From: VAXT01 sp963794605
Lineage (GTDB): Bacteria; Actinomycetota; Thermoleophilia; Gaiellales; Gaiellaceae
Length of the DNA stretch: 64,000 nucleotides
NCBI GenBank assembly: GCA_963794605.1
Contig: CAWCEN010000002.1
Location: 682,001 to 746,000 of the forward strand
Reading direction: 5' to 3'
The position numbers were made by a program, and so were the translations under genes. The notes under the pieces are model-generated. The model saw nothing but the letters and a program-made list of their open reading frames with translations. It did no database searches and was not told the origin of the DNA. This document shows positions 43,639 to 52,474 of this stretch, piece after piece. Position 1 is the first letter of the stretch. Every line of letters begins with the position of its first letter.

Positions 43639-44906
43639 CGTCGAAGTCCGACCTGGCGCGCCAGGCGGAGCTGCTGATCCCGGGCGGCGTCAATTCGCCG
43701 GTGCGGGCGATGACGGCCGTCGGGCTCGACGATCCGCTCTTCGTGCGCCGCGGGGAGGGCGCGTACCTCGAGACCGTCGACGGCGGCCGCTACGTCGACT
43801 GGGTGATGTCCTTCGGGCCGCTCGTCTTCGGGCACGCGGATCCGGAGACGGTCGATGCGGTCCGGGAGGCCGCGGAGGCGGGCACGACGTTCGGTGCGTC
43901 GACCGAGCGCGAGGTCGAGCTCGCGGCCGAGATCGTGGACGCGTTCCCTTCGATCGAGCAGGTGCGGCTGGTCAGCTCCGGGACCGAGGCTGCGATGACC
44001 ACGATCCGCCTTGCGCGCGGAGCCACGAAGCGCGACCGCATCCTCAAGTTCGCCGGCTGCTACCACGGGCACTCGGACGCGCTCCTCGCCGAAGCCGGGT
44101 CCGGGCCGGCGACGCTCGGGCTCCCCGCAACGGCCGGCGTGACGAGCGGCGCGACCGCGGACACGGTCGTTGCGCCCTACAACGACGTCGACTCGGCCGC
44201 CAGGGCGGTCGAACGCTACGGAGAGGGGCTCGCGTGCGTGATCGTCGAGCCCGTGGCCGGGAACATGGGCGTCGTCCCGCCGGAGCCGGGATTCCTCGCC
44301 GCGCTGCGCGACCTGTGCGATGCCTCAGGCGCGCTGCTCGTCTTCGACGAGGTGATCACCGGCTTTCGGATTGCGCGCGGCGGCGCACAGGAGCGGCTCG
44401 GAGTGCGCGCCGACCTGACCGTGCTCGGGAAGATCGTCGGCGGCGGGCTCCCGATCGGCGCTGTCGGCGGCCCGGCCGAGTTGATGCGGCACCTGGCTCC
44501 GGTCGGCGACGTCTACCAGGCTGGGACGCTCTCCGGGAATCCCCTCGCGACGGCTGCGGGCCTGTCGGTGCTGCGGCGCCTGCGGGATCCGTCGGTCTAC
44601 GACGAGCTCGAGCACAGGGCGGCGCGCCTCGAAGAAGGCCTCGCCCCGCTCGGCCGTGTCCAGCGCGTCGGCTCACTTTTGACGCTCTTCTTCTCCAGTT
44701 CCGAGTCGGGGTCTGACCCCGTCACAGACTTTGCACAGGCGTCGGCCTGCGACACGTCGACGTACGGCGCGTACTTCCGGCACATGCTCGAGCGGGGCGT
44801 GTATGTCCCGCCGTCGCAGTTCGAGGCGATGTTCATCTCGCTCGCACACGGCGAGGAGGAGATCGACCGGACGGTGGAGGCTGCAGTTGACTTCGTCGCA
44901 GACTGA
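43635..44906 (+). CDS. hemL: Glutamate-1-semialdehyde 2,1-aminomutase
   Basis: A 423-residue PLP enzyme making 5-aminolevulinate for HemB. N-terminal LLIPGGVNSPVRAMT, FDEVITGFRIARGG and the PLP-lysine region LGKIVGGGLPIGAVGG are intact. The first ATG (43710) and GTG lie inside or after the conserved N-terminus; the only start that gives the usual length is CTG 43635, overlapping the hemB TGA as CTGA. AAGGAG lies 14 bases upstream. A GGGGTCTGACCCC palindrome adds about four residues (GSDP) near residue 360. Confidence 0.93.
   Translation: MTSKSDLARQAELLIPGGVNSPVRAMTAVGLDDPLFVRRGEGAYLETVDGGRYVDWVMSFGPLVFGHADPETVDAVREAAEAGTTFGASTEREVELAAEIVDAFPSIEQVRLVSSGTEAAMTTIRLARGATKRDRILKFAGCYHGHSDALLAEAGSGPATLGLPATAGVTSGATADTVVAPYNDVDSAARAVERYGEGLACVIVEPVAGNMGVVPPEPGFLAALRDLCDASGALLVFDEVITGFRIARGGAQERLGVRADLTVLGKIVGGGLPIGAVGGPAELMRHLAPVGDVYQAGTLSGNPLATAAGLSVLRRLRDPSVYDELEHRAARLEEGLAPLGRVQRVGSLLTLFFSSSESGSDPVTDFAQASACDTSTYGAYFRHMLERGVYVPPSQFEAMFISLAHGEEEIDRTVEAAVDFVAD
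44707..44721. repeat. 15-bp palindrome inside hemL
   Basis: CGGGGTC-T-GACCCCG in frame in hemL, at a surface loop where HemL proteins are usually about four residues shorter. The GGGTCnGACCC core matches the palindrome in the E2 linker at 31315-31333. Confidence 0.6.
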
Positions 44907-45402
44907 CCTCTGGCAGGAGATCGCCCTCGAGGCCGAGCGCGACGGCTCGCTCTGGCGCGAGGCGCTCCGGCCGCGCGGCGCCCGTGACCGCGAGGCCGTG
45001 TTCTCGCCGCTCACCGATGCGCGCTTCGTCCTGGCCGTGGAGACGATCTACGAGGGCTACCTCGTGCACTACGGCCGTCCGCGCCTGTTCGCGCCCGGCG
45101 ACCGGGACACGATCCTCCTGCTCGGCGACTACCTGTACGCGCAGGGGCTCGTCCGGCTCTCCGCCGCAGGCTCGGTGGCCGCTGTCGCGGACATGGGCGA
45201 GCTGATCTCGCTCTGCGCGCAGCTCCAGGCGCAGGGCGACAGCGACGACGGCCCTGCGTGGGCGGCGTGCGTGGCCCTGCTCGGGCACGGGGCGCTCACG
45301 GAGAGCGATGACCCCGAGGCGCTCGTCGCGCTCGCCAACGAGTCGGCGGGCGAGGCAGCCGTCCAGCGCGCGCTGGCTGCTCATCGCCAACGGGTTCGTT
45401 AG
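44887..45402 (+). CDS. Conserved-looking protein of unknown function in the hem operon
   Basis: A 171-residue, mostly helical, soluble protein; TTG start at 44887 overlaps the end of hemL by 20 bases. Segments such as ETIYEGYLVHYGRPRLF and ILLLGDYLYAQGLVRLSAAG resemble part of a helical prenyl-synthase-like fold but no catalytic Asp motif is visible. Ends in a charged helix (AAHRQRVR). Close coupling to hemL suggests a role in tetrapyrrole or quinone metabolism, by position only. Confidence 0.6.
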   Translation: MTSSQTDLWQEIALEAERDGSLWREALRPRGARDREAVFSPLTDARFVLAVETIYEGYLVHYGRPRLFAPGDRDTILLLGDYLYAQGLVRLSAAGSVAAVADMGELISLCAQLQAQGDSDDGPAWAACVALLGHGALTESDDPEALVALANESAGEAAVQRALAAHRQRVR

Positions 45403-45412
45403 AGTCGCGCCG

Positions 45413-45583
45413 ATGGCTCATGTGCTCGCATTCGCCCCCGTCCTCGCCGATGCGGCGGAAGAGGGCAAGAAGGTCATCTTCGGGATGCTGATCACCGGCC
45501 TCGTACTCGCCGCGCTCCCGGTCCTCGGCGAGGGCTACCGGTACTTGAGGTATTTCCGGCGCGGTCGCATTCCGCCGCACTAG
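45413..45583 (+). CDS. Single-TM small protein
   Basis: A 56-residue protein with one membrane segment (VIFGMLITGLVLAALPVLG) and a basic, tyrosine-rich C-terminus (YRYLRYFRRGRIPPH). ATG 45413, 10 bases after the previous stop. Unknown function. Confidence 0.6.
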   Translation: MAHVLAFAPVLADAAEEGKKVIFGMLITGLVLAALPVLGEGYRYLRYFRRGRIPPH

Positions 45584-45616
45584 ACGCCCCGCCGCCGACG
45601 CGATTCACTTGCCGGC

Positions 45617-48145
45617 ATGGCCGAGCTGCCGACGGGCACAGTCACCTTCCTGTTCACCGACATCGAGGGCTCGACGAAGCTGCTGCACGAGCTCGGCGAC
45701 GACTACGCCGATGCTCTCGACGGACACCGCGTCGTTCTTCGGAAGGCTTTCGCCGACCACGGCGGCGCCGAGGTCGACACGCAGGGCGACGCGTTCTTCG
45801 TCGCATTCGCCCGTGCGAGCGACGCGGTCGGCGCGGCCGCGAGCGCTCAGCGAAAGCTTGCGGGAGGACCGATCCGCGTTCGCATCGGGATCCACACAGG
45901 TGAGCCGCTGCGGACGGACGAGGGCTACGTCGGGATGGACGTTCACCGGGCCGCGCGCATAGCCGCGGTTGGTCACGGGGGCCAGGTCGTCGTCTCACAA
46001 TCGGCCCGGGACCTCGTCGAGGCGGATCTCCCTGTAGATCTCGCGCTCGACAGTCTTGGCGAGCACAGGCTGAAGGACCTTAGCGCGCCGCAGCAGATCT
46101 TCCAGCTCGTCGGCGAAGGCCTGGAGAAGGAGTTTCCGCCGCTCGCGACGCTCGAGACGCGACCGACCAACCTTCCGCCCCAGCCGACACGCCTGATCGG
46201 ACGCGAGCAGGAACTGGCGGAGGTCGGCGAGCTCCTCCGCCGTGTCGACGTACGCCTCGTCACCGTGACGGGCCCCGGCGGCGCGGGCAAGACGCGGCTT
46301 GCGCTGCAGGCTGCGGCGGATCTGCTCGACGACTTCGCCGACGGCGTCTTCTTCGTCGGCCTGGCCGGTGTAGCCGAGCCATCGCTGGTGATCCCGGCGA
46401 TCGCTCAGACGCTCGGGGTGAAGGAGTCGGGCGGCCTCTCAGCGGAGGAGGCTCTCGAGCGTTTCGTGCACGAGCGCGAGCTGCTGCTCGTGCTCGACAA
46501 CCTCGAGCACGTTCTCGAAGCGGCACCGCAGATCCACCAGCTCGTGCGTAACGCCCCGGCTCTGAAGGCGATTTCCTCCAGCAGGGCGCCGCTGCGGGTC
46601 TCGGGCGAGTCGGAGTATCCGATCCCGGAGCTCGCCGACGAGGACGCGGTTGCGCTCTTCCGCGAACGGGCGGAGGCGATCAAACCCGACTTCCGGTTGA
46701 ACGGCGATGCGACGACCGTCGGCGAGATCTGCCGCCGGCTAGACGGCTTACCCCTTGCGATCGAGCTGGCCGCTGCGCGCGCGAAGGTTCTCTCGCCCAT
46801 GGCGTTGCTCGAGCGACTCGAGCAGCGGCTGCCGATGCTGAGCGTCGGCGCCCGCGACCTGCCCGACCGGCAGCGGACGCTCCGGGACACGATATCCTGG
46901 AGCTACGAGCTGCTCGACGAGGGCGAGCAGAGACTCTTCGCACGGCTCGCCTTGTTCGTGGGCGGGTTCACGCTCGCCGCGGCCGAGCAGGTCTGCGACG
47001 CGGACCTCGACGTGCTCACGTCGCTCGTCGAGAAGAGCCTCGTCCGGCATCACGACGAGCGCTTTCGGATGCTCGAGACGATCCGGGAGTTCGCGCTGGA
47101 GCGCCTCGAGGAGAGTGGCGAGGTCGAGCTGGTCGCCCGCCGCCACGTCGAGTTCTTCGTGGGCTTCGTGGGCGACGAGGGCTCTAATTTCCGGCGTGTG
47201 ACGTCTGAATGGCTCGAGCGCGTGGGTTCCGAGCAGGACAACCTGCGGGCGGCAATTCAGCTTGCGCGAAGGCTCGACGACCCGAGGCTCGAGCTACGGC
47301 TGGTGGCGTTCACCGGGAGGTTCTGGGAACTCCATGGCCATCTCGCAGAAGGATTGCGTCGCATCGTGGAGGCGCTCGACCGTGATCCTGAGGCGCCGGC
47401 CGAGATTCGCTACCCCGCTTTGACCGTCGCGGGGTTGATCGCGTACAAGCAGGGCGATCACGCGACGGCTCGCGACATTGCCGAGGAACTCGGTCAGCTT
47501 TCTGCCGAAACGCACGACGAGAGAGGCTCGGCGGACGCCCTCAACTTGCTCGGCGTGATCGCGGCGGGCGACGGCAGCTATGGAGAGGCGCGTGATTTGC
47601 TCGAGCGGGCGAAGTCGGTTCGCGAACGCATTGGCGATGACGCCGGCGTGCAAGTCTCGACGCACAACCTCGGCTTGCTGGCGCTGAACCAGGCTGATTA
47701 CAGGCGCGCTCGACCGGCACTCGAAGAAGCGCTGGCGATTGCGGAGAAGCACGAGTTGGACGCGATGATCGGCAACAGCCTGTGCGATCTCGGTTTTGCC
47801 GAACTTGGGGAGGGACGGTTCGAGCGGGCGCGAACGCGGTTCGCAGCGGGGCTCGAAGCCGCGCTTCGAATGGGTTGGAGAGAGAACGTCGCCTACTGTC
47901 TCGTCGGTTTCAGCTCCGTCGACTTCGCGGCGAACAGGCTCGATCGGGCCGCGCAATCTCTCGGGCAGGTCGACCGCATCGTGGAAGACACTCTGCTGAT
48001 CTTCGAGCACTACGCGGGACGCGAGCGGGAACGCGTCGAGCGTGAGCTTCGCTCCCATCTCGGTCCGGACAGACTCGATTCTCTGCGCGCTGAAGGCCGT
48101 TCGCTCTCGATCGAACAGGCCGTTGCGGAAGCACTAGAGCCCTAG
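45617..48145 (+). CDS. Adenylate cyclase-domain / NB-ARC ATPase / TPR regulator
   Basis: An 842-residue signalling protein. Residues about 1-175: class III cyclase domain with metal Asp motifs FTDIEGST and TQGDAFFVAF. About 190-480: STAND/NB-ARC ATPase with Walker A TGPGGAGKTRLA, LLLVLDNLEH and RLDGLPLAIELAAAR. About 540-840: TPR-like helical repeats. Such fusions are numerous in actinobacteria and thought to switch cyclase output on ligand binding to the repeats. ATG 45617. Confidence 0.9.
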   Translation: MAELPTGTVTFLFTDIEGSTKLLHELGDDYADALDGHRVVLRKAFADHGGAEVDTQGDAFFVAFARASDAVGAAASAQRKLAGGPIRVRIGIHTGEPLRTDEGYVGMDVHRAARIAAVGHGGQVVVSQSARDLVEADLPVDLALDSLGEHRLKDLSAPQQIFQLVGEGLEKEFPPLATLETRPTNLPPQPTRLIGREQELAEVGELLRRVDVRLVTVTGPGGAGKTRLALQAAADLLDDFADGVFFVGLAGVAEPSLVIPAIAQTLGVKESGGLSAEEALERFVHERELLLVLDNLEHVLEAAPQIHQLVRNAPALKAISSSRAPLRVSGESEYPIPELADEDAVALFRERAEAIKPDFRLNGDATTVGEICRRLDGLPLAIELAAARAKVLSPMALLERLEQRLPMLSVGARDLPDRQRTLRDTISWSYELLDEGEQRLFARLALFVGGFTLAAAEQVCDADLDVLTSLVEKSLVRHHDERFRMLETIREFALERLEESGEVELVARRHVEFFVGFVGDEGSNFRRVTSEWLERVGSEQDNLRAAIQLARRLDDPRLELRLVAFTGRFWELHGHLAEGLRRIVEALDRDPEAPAEIRYPALTVAGLIAYKQGDHATARDIAEELGQLSAETHDERGSADALNLLGVIAAGDGSYGEARDLLERAKSVRERIGDDAGVQVSTHNLGLLALNQADYRRARPALEEALAIAEKHELDAMIGNSLCDLGFAELGEGRFERARTRFAAGLEAALRMGWRENVAYCLVGFSSVDFAANRLDRAAQSLGQVDRIVEDTLLIFEHYAGRERERVERELRSHLGPDRLDSLRAEGRSLSIEQAVAEALEP

Positions 48146-48155
48146 ACTGACTGCG

Positions 48156-49703
48156 ATGAGCCCGCCCGCCGACCTGCGCGAGTGGATCGCGCTCCTCGAG
48201 CGCGAGGGTGAGCTCGTTCGCGTGTCCGCCGAAGTCGACCCGTACCTCGAGGTGACCGAGATCGTCGACCGTACAGTGCGCGGGCACGGGCCTGCGCTTC
48301 TGTTCGAGAAGCCGAAGGGCGCGTCGCACTCGCTTCTGATCAACCAGTTCGGCACCGAGCGCCGCATGTGCCTCGCCTTAGGAGTCGACAGCCTCGACGA
48401 CGCAGCCGCGAAGCTCGGCTCCGTGCTCGAGATGCAGCCGCCCGAGGGGCTCGTCGACAAGGTGCGTGGCTTGAAGAAGCTGAAGTCGATCGCGGACTCC
48501 CGGCCGAAGACGGTGCGCAGCGCGGCCCACCACGACGTCGTCCTGACCGGCGACGACGTGAACCTCGACCTGCTCCCGATCCAGCACTGCTGGCCGGGCG
48601 ATCCTGCGCCGTTCATCACGCTCCCAGCCGTGATCACGCACGACCCGCGCAGAGGCACGCGCAACGTCGGCATGTACCGGATGCAGAAGCTCGACTCACG
48701 CTCGACCGCGATGCACTGGCAGCTGCACAAGGACGGGCGGATGGACTACCTCGCGACCGAGGGCCGGCTCGAGGTCGCCGTCGCCCTGGGGCTCGACCCG
48801 GTCAGCGCCTACTCGGCCTCGGCGCCGCTCCCGAAGCACATCGACGAGTTCATGCTCGCAGGCTTCCTCAAGGGCGAGCCGGTCGAGCTCGTTCCCGGGA
48901 AGACGATCTCCGTCGAGGTTCCCGCAAACGCGGAGATCGTGCTCGAGGGCTACGTGGAGCAGGGAGACGAGACCCTCGAAGGGCCGTTCGGCGACCACAC
49001 CGGCTACTACTCGGCCGCCGAGCCGTTCCCGGTCTTCCACGTGACCGCGATGACGATGCGCTCGGACGCGATCTATCCGTCGATCGTCGTCGGCAAGCCG
49101 CCGGCCGAAGACGCGTGGCTGGGCAAGGCGACGGAGCGGATCTTCCTGCCTGCGATCAGGATGAGCGTGCCAGAGATCGTCGACTACGACCTGCCCGTCG
49201 CGGGTGCATTCCACAACTGTGTGATCGTCTCGATCCGCAAGAGCTTCCCGGGCCAGCCGCAGAAGGTGATGCACGCGATCTGGGGCCTCGGCCTGCTCAG
49301 CCTCACGAAGTCGGTCGTCGTCGTCGACGAGCACGTGGACGTGCACGACTACGACGAGGTGTTCTTCCGTGTGACCGCGAACGTTGACCCGAAGCGCGAC
49401 GTGCTGCTCACCGAAGGTCCGCTCGACCACCTGGACCACGCTCCGACGAGGCAGTTCTACGGCGGGAAGATGGGCATCGACGCGACGCACAAGGGCCCCG
49501 ACGAGGGTACGCGCGAGTGGCCCGAGGAGATCGTCATGAGCGAGGAGATTCGCTCCCTCGTCGACCGCCGCTGGGCCGAGTACGGCATCGGCTCGGAGCC
49601 CGGAACGACGAACGGAAGCGAACGGCGCTCGTCGCGCCTTTTTCGGCGTAGCCGAAAAAGTGAGAGCCGCGAAGCGGCGCGAACCGACGGCGAGAGCGCG
49701 TAG
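48156..49703 (+). CDS. UbiD family decarboxylase (MqnL-type candidate)
   Basis: A 515-residue UbiD enzyme using prenylated FMN. Conserved parts: NVGMYRMQKLD, ETLEGPFGDHTGYY with the catalytic Glu-Asp region, and YPSIVVGKPPAEDAWLG. With UbiX at 52474 and mqn genes beside it, decarboxylation of 1,4-dihydroxy-6-naphthoate precursor in the futalosine route is the likely job. The natural end is near WAEYGIG; the last 21 residues or so are encoded by a hairpin repeat (from 49639) that extends the frame. Confidence 0.88.
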   Translation: MSPPADLREWIALLEREGELVRVSAEVDPYLEVTEIVDRTVRGHGPALLFEKPKGASHSLLINQFGTERRMCLALGVDSLDDAAAKLGSVLEMQPPEGLVDKVRGLKKLKSIADSRPKTVRSAAHHDVVLTGDDVNLDLLPIQHCWPGDPAPFITLPAVITHDPRRGTRNVGMYRMQKLDSRSTAMHWQLHKDGRMDYLATEGRLEVAVALGLDPVSAYSASAPLPKHIDEFMLAGFLKGEPVELVPGKTISVEVPANAEIVLEGYVEQGDETLEGPFGDHTGYYSAAEPFPVFHVTAMTMRSDAIYPSIVVGKPPAEDAWLGKATERIFLPAIRMSVPEIVDYDLPVAGAFHNCVIVSIRKSFPGQPQKVMHAIWGLGLLSLTKSVVVVDEHVDVHDYDEVFFRVTANVDPKRDVLLTEGPLDHLDHAPTRQFYGGKMGIDATHKGPDEGTREWPEEIVMSEEIRSLVDRRWAEYGIGSEPGTTNGSERRSSRLFRRSRKSESREAARTDGESA

Positions 49704-49828
49704 CTGCTCGTTGCGCCATTTGCTACGTCGTTGACGTTTTTCGGCGAAGTCGAAAAAGTGAGCGCCGCATCGCGGCGCGAACGCTGACCTGTCGTGCGCT
49801 CGTTGCTGCAATTGCTACGTCGTTGACG
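49639..49828 (+). repeat. Two tandem copies of double-hairpin repeat, family 2
   Basis: Copy 1 (49639-49736, 98 bases) and copy 2 (49737-49828, 92 bases). Each has TTTTTCGGC-loop-GYCGAAAAA, GTGAG, a second GC hairpin (5 bp in copy 1 at 49666-49678, 7 bp in copy 2), GCGCGAAC and a 31-base tail starting GCTCGTTGC and ending GCTACGTCGTTGACG. Stems differ by paired changes. Copy 1 overlaps the 3' end of the UbiD gene. Confidence 0.85.
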
Positions 49829-49845
49829 CTAGGCCCAAGGCCCGA

Positions 49846-50808
49846 TTGAATCCGCGCAACGACGTGGATCCGCATGAGGGTCAGGGCACTTCGCACGAGC
49901 CGACCCCGACCATCTGGCCGGTCGGCTTCGCCGTTGGCATCGCCTGCATCTTCGTCGGCCTGATTATCAGCAAGATCGTCCTCGGGGTCGGAGTCGTCGT
50001 GGCTGCGATCTTCGGGTTCCTCTGGATCCGCGAAGCGACGAAGCCGTTCCGCCACGAGGAGGCACCGGCCGACGTCGAGCCGCCTCCGGCCCCGCGGCGG
50101 CCGCCCGGAGCCCGCGCTGCCGGCCCCGATCCCGGTGAGGGCGAGATCGACCGCTTCCCGCGCTCGAAGTTCCTCGAGGCGACGACGCTCGGGCTGGGCG
50201 CCCTGATCGGTGTCGTCGTCACCGCGCCCGTGCTCGGCTTCACGGTCCTGCCGCCGTTCATCAAGCAGGGCCATCCGAAGATCGACGTCGGAGCGATCGA
50301 GGACTTTCCGGAGAACAAGTTCGTGATCGCGACGTACCTGCTCAGGCCGGCCGAAGGCGAGGTCTCGCGGCGCACGGCGTACATCCGCAACAACGGCTTC
50401 CTCGGCGAGAGCCCGAGCTTCACGATCCTCTCGAACCGCTGCGTCCATCTCGGCTGTCCCGTCCAGGTGAACGGACTGCCGCTCGAGGACGAGGCGAAGA
50501 CGGAGAGGACCGCCGACAACACCGTCAGGCGGATCCCGACCGCGGCGGCCGCAGGCTTCGGCTGCCCGTGCCACGGCGGCCAGTACGACAACGAGGGCAA
50601 TCGTACGGCCGGCCCGCCGGTCCGCGCACTCGACCGCTACGAGTTCGAGATCGTCGACGGGCGGCTTCTGCTCGGCAAGACCTTCTCGGTCTCCGAGGTC
50701 GATGGAACCGGCGCCGAGGCGCAGATCCACACGTACCCGCTCGCCGGCCCCGGCCAGCACGTCGACGGGCCCGAAGCCTGGCTCTACCCGGTGCAGCCGC
50801 CCGACTGA
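49846..50808 (+). CDS. qcrA: Rieske iron-sulfur subunit of quinol-cytochrome c reductase
   Basis: A 320-residue Rieske protein with N-terminal membrane segments (about residues 22-41, 43-63 and 108-128) and the 2Fe-2S ligands in SNRCVHLGCPVQ and GFGCPCHGGQYD. Oxidises menaquinol together with QcrB. TTG start at 49846, just after the tandem repeats. TGA overlaps the cytochrome b ATG (TGATG). Confidence 0.92.
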   Translation: MNPRNDVDPHEGQGTSHEPTPTIWPVGFAVGIACIFVGLIISKIVLGVGVVVAAIFGFLWIREATKPFRHEEAPADVEPPPAPRRPPGARAAGPDPGEGEIDRFPRSKFLEATTLGLGALIGVVVTAPVLGFTVLPPFIKQGHPKIDVGAIEDFPENKFVIATYLLRPAEGEVSRRTAYIRNNGFLGESPSFTILSNRCVHLGCPVQVNGLPLEDEAKTERTADNTVRRIPTAAAAGFGCPCHGGQYDNEGNRTAGPPVRALDRYEFEIVDGRLLLGKTFSVSEVDGTGAEAQIHTYPLAGPGQHVDGPEAWLYPVQPPD

Positions 50809-51614
50809 TGGCGAAGTCGAAACCGAGCCGCCTCGACCAGATCGTCCACCTCCTGCTCTACCCGCTCACCTGGCTCGAGGAGCGGACCGCAATCCCGGGC
50901 CACTCGGGGATCGTCGGCGGGATCAAGTACTTCCTCTTCCGCAAGGTCCCAGGCGATCTCAGCTGGGGGACAACGCTCGGCTCGGCCGCGCTGACGGCGT
51001 TCATCGTGCAGGCGGTCACCGGTGTGATCCTGGCGATGTACTACAAGCCGGACCCGAATTCGGCCTACGAGTCGATCCGGCACATCACGGACGACCTGTG
51101 GGCGGGCTGGCTCGTCCGCGGGATGCACCGTTGGGGCGCGAGCGTCTTCATCATCCTGCTCTTCCTGCACATGGGCCGCGTCTTCCTGTACGGGGCGTAC
51201 AAGTATCCGCGCGAGCTGAACTGGATCGTGGGCGCACTGATCCTCGTCCTCGGAATGCTGGAGGGGTTCTTCGGCTACCTGCTCCCCTGGGACCAGACCG
51301 CGTACTGGGCGACTGTGGTCGGCGTCAACCTGCAGGCGACGGGGCCTTTCGTCGGGCCGTTCCTCGGCCCGGTCCTCCAGGGCGGGCACGACATCGGGGG
51401 CGATACGCTCGCGCGCTTCTACTCGTTACACATGCTCGTCCTACCGGGCGCTCTAGCCGGGCTGATCTTGCTGCACCTCTGGCTCGTCGTCCGAATCGGC
51501 GTCAGCTCGCCGCCGTGGTCGCCAATAGCGGCGGGAAGTGAGCAGCCGGAGCCGCCGCCGCCTCCGAAGAAGGGTCTGGTCGCGCCCGCCCCGAGAGGAG
51601 CGCGGAGGCGATGA
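50808..51614 (+). CDS. qcrB: Cytochrome b (N-terminal b6-like) subunit
   Basis: A 268-residue di-haem cytochrome b of the split b6 type. Haem-ligand histidines sit in GMHRWGASVFIILLFLHMGR and in YSLHMLVLPGALAGLILLHL; GYLLPWDQTAYWA is the conserved Q-site loop. Four main membrane helices and a Pro-rich C-terminal tail. ATG 50808; overlaps the next gene by 4 bases (ATGA). Confidence 0.93.
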   Translation: MAKSKPSRLDQIVHLLLYPLTWLEERTAIPGHSGIVGGIKYFLFRKVPGDLSWGTTLGSAALTAFIVQAVTGVILAMYYKPDPNSAYESIRHITDDLWAGWLVRGMHRWGASVFIILLFLHMGRVFLYGAYKYPRELNWIVGALILVLGMLEGFFGYLLPWDQTAYWATVVGVNLQATGPFVGPFLGPVLQGGHDIGGDTLARFYSLHMLVLPGALAGLILLHLWLVVRIGVSSPPWSPIAAGSEQPEPPPPPKKGLVAPAPRGARRR

Positions 51615-52474
51615 ACAGGCGCCAAGAAGCCCGCCGAGCCGAGCATGCCCGCTACAAGCGGGACGTCAAGGAGCGCGGGAAGCCGTTCTATCCGTACGCG
51701 ATGTTCCACGACACGGTCATGAGCCTGATCGTCGTGTGCGTGATCGTCGCCCTGGCCGTGATCTGGAAGTACACCGCGAGCGAGGGGACGAGCGAGGCGG
51801 ACTCGGGCTGGCTCGGCAAGCTCTACGACGAGAAGGCCGATCCGGGGACGACGAACTTCGTGCCGCGGCCGGACTGGTACTTCTACTTCCTCTTCTACCT
51901 CCTGCGGATCTTCAAGTGGCCCGAGTCGGTGATCCTCGGCACGGTCTTGATTCCGACGATCCTGATCGTGATTCTGATCGCCCTGCCGTTCATCGACATC
52001 GGGCGCGAGCGGCGGCCACTGCGACGGCCGGTGGCGATGACGGCCGCGATCCTGGTGATCGTCTCGATGGGCGCGCTGACGTACAAAGGCGCGACCGCGA
52101 AGGAGCCGCTCGCGGCCGAGAATCTCGTGCTCGTCCCGAAGTGGGGCCAGGAGCAGGGGTTTGCCGACAACCCGACGGCAATGGACGGGGCGAGGATCTT
52201 CGCGCAGGTCGGCTGCATGAACTGCCACACGTACGAGGGCGCCGGGACGTCGAACCTCGGCGCGCCGGACCTCTCGACGGTCGGCAAGACGTCGAACCGC
52301 GGCGTCGCGGGCTTCGCGGACTACGTCTCCGACCCGTCGAAGTTCGGCAACAACGTGATGCCGCAGTTCCAGGACCTCGGGGCGGACAACCTGCGCAAGC
52401 TCGGCACGTTCCTCCAGGCCTCGGGCACGTGTAGTCCGAAGACGGACACGTGCCCCGCTGCGGGCGGGCAGTAA
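51611..52474 (+). CDS. qcrC: Cytochrome b subunit IV fused to cytochrome c
   Basis: A 287-residue fusion: subunit-IV-like membrane part with the Q-site motif PDWYFYFLFYLLR (PEWY-type) and three or four membrane helices, then a C-terminal mono-haem cytochrome c with GCMNCHTYEG (C-x-x-C-H) and a late Met in VMPQFQDLG as probable sixth ligand. Same design as the Bacillus QcrC fusion. Completes the bc complex that receives menaquinol electrons. Confidence 0.9.
   Translation: MNRRQEARRAEHARYKRDVKERGKPFYPYAMFHDTVMSLIVVCVIVALAVIWKYTASEGTSEADSGWLGKLYDEKADPGTTNFVPRPDWYFYFLFYLLRIFKWPESVILGTVLIPTILIVILIALPFIDIGRERRPLRRPVAMTAAILVIVSMGALTYKGATAKEPLAAENLVLVPKWGQEQGFADNPTAMDGARIFAQVGCMNCHTYEGAGTSNLGAPDLSTVGKTSNRGVAGFADYVSDPSKFGNNVMPQFQDLGADNLRKLGTFLQASGTCSPKTDTCPAAGGQ

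Noticed and set aside
49725..49741. TTGACG at the repeat junction as a -35 box for the Rieske gene
   Set aside because: It is part of the repeated tail (present twice) and no -10 box lies at a proper distance.
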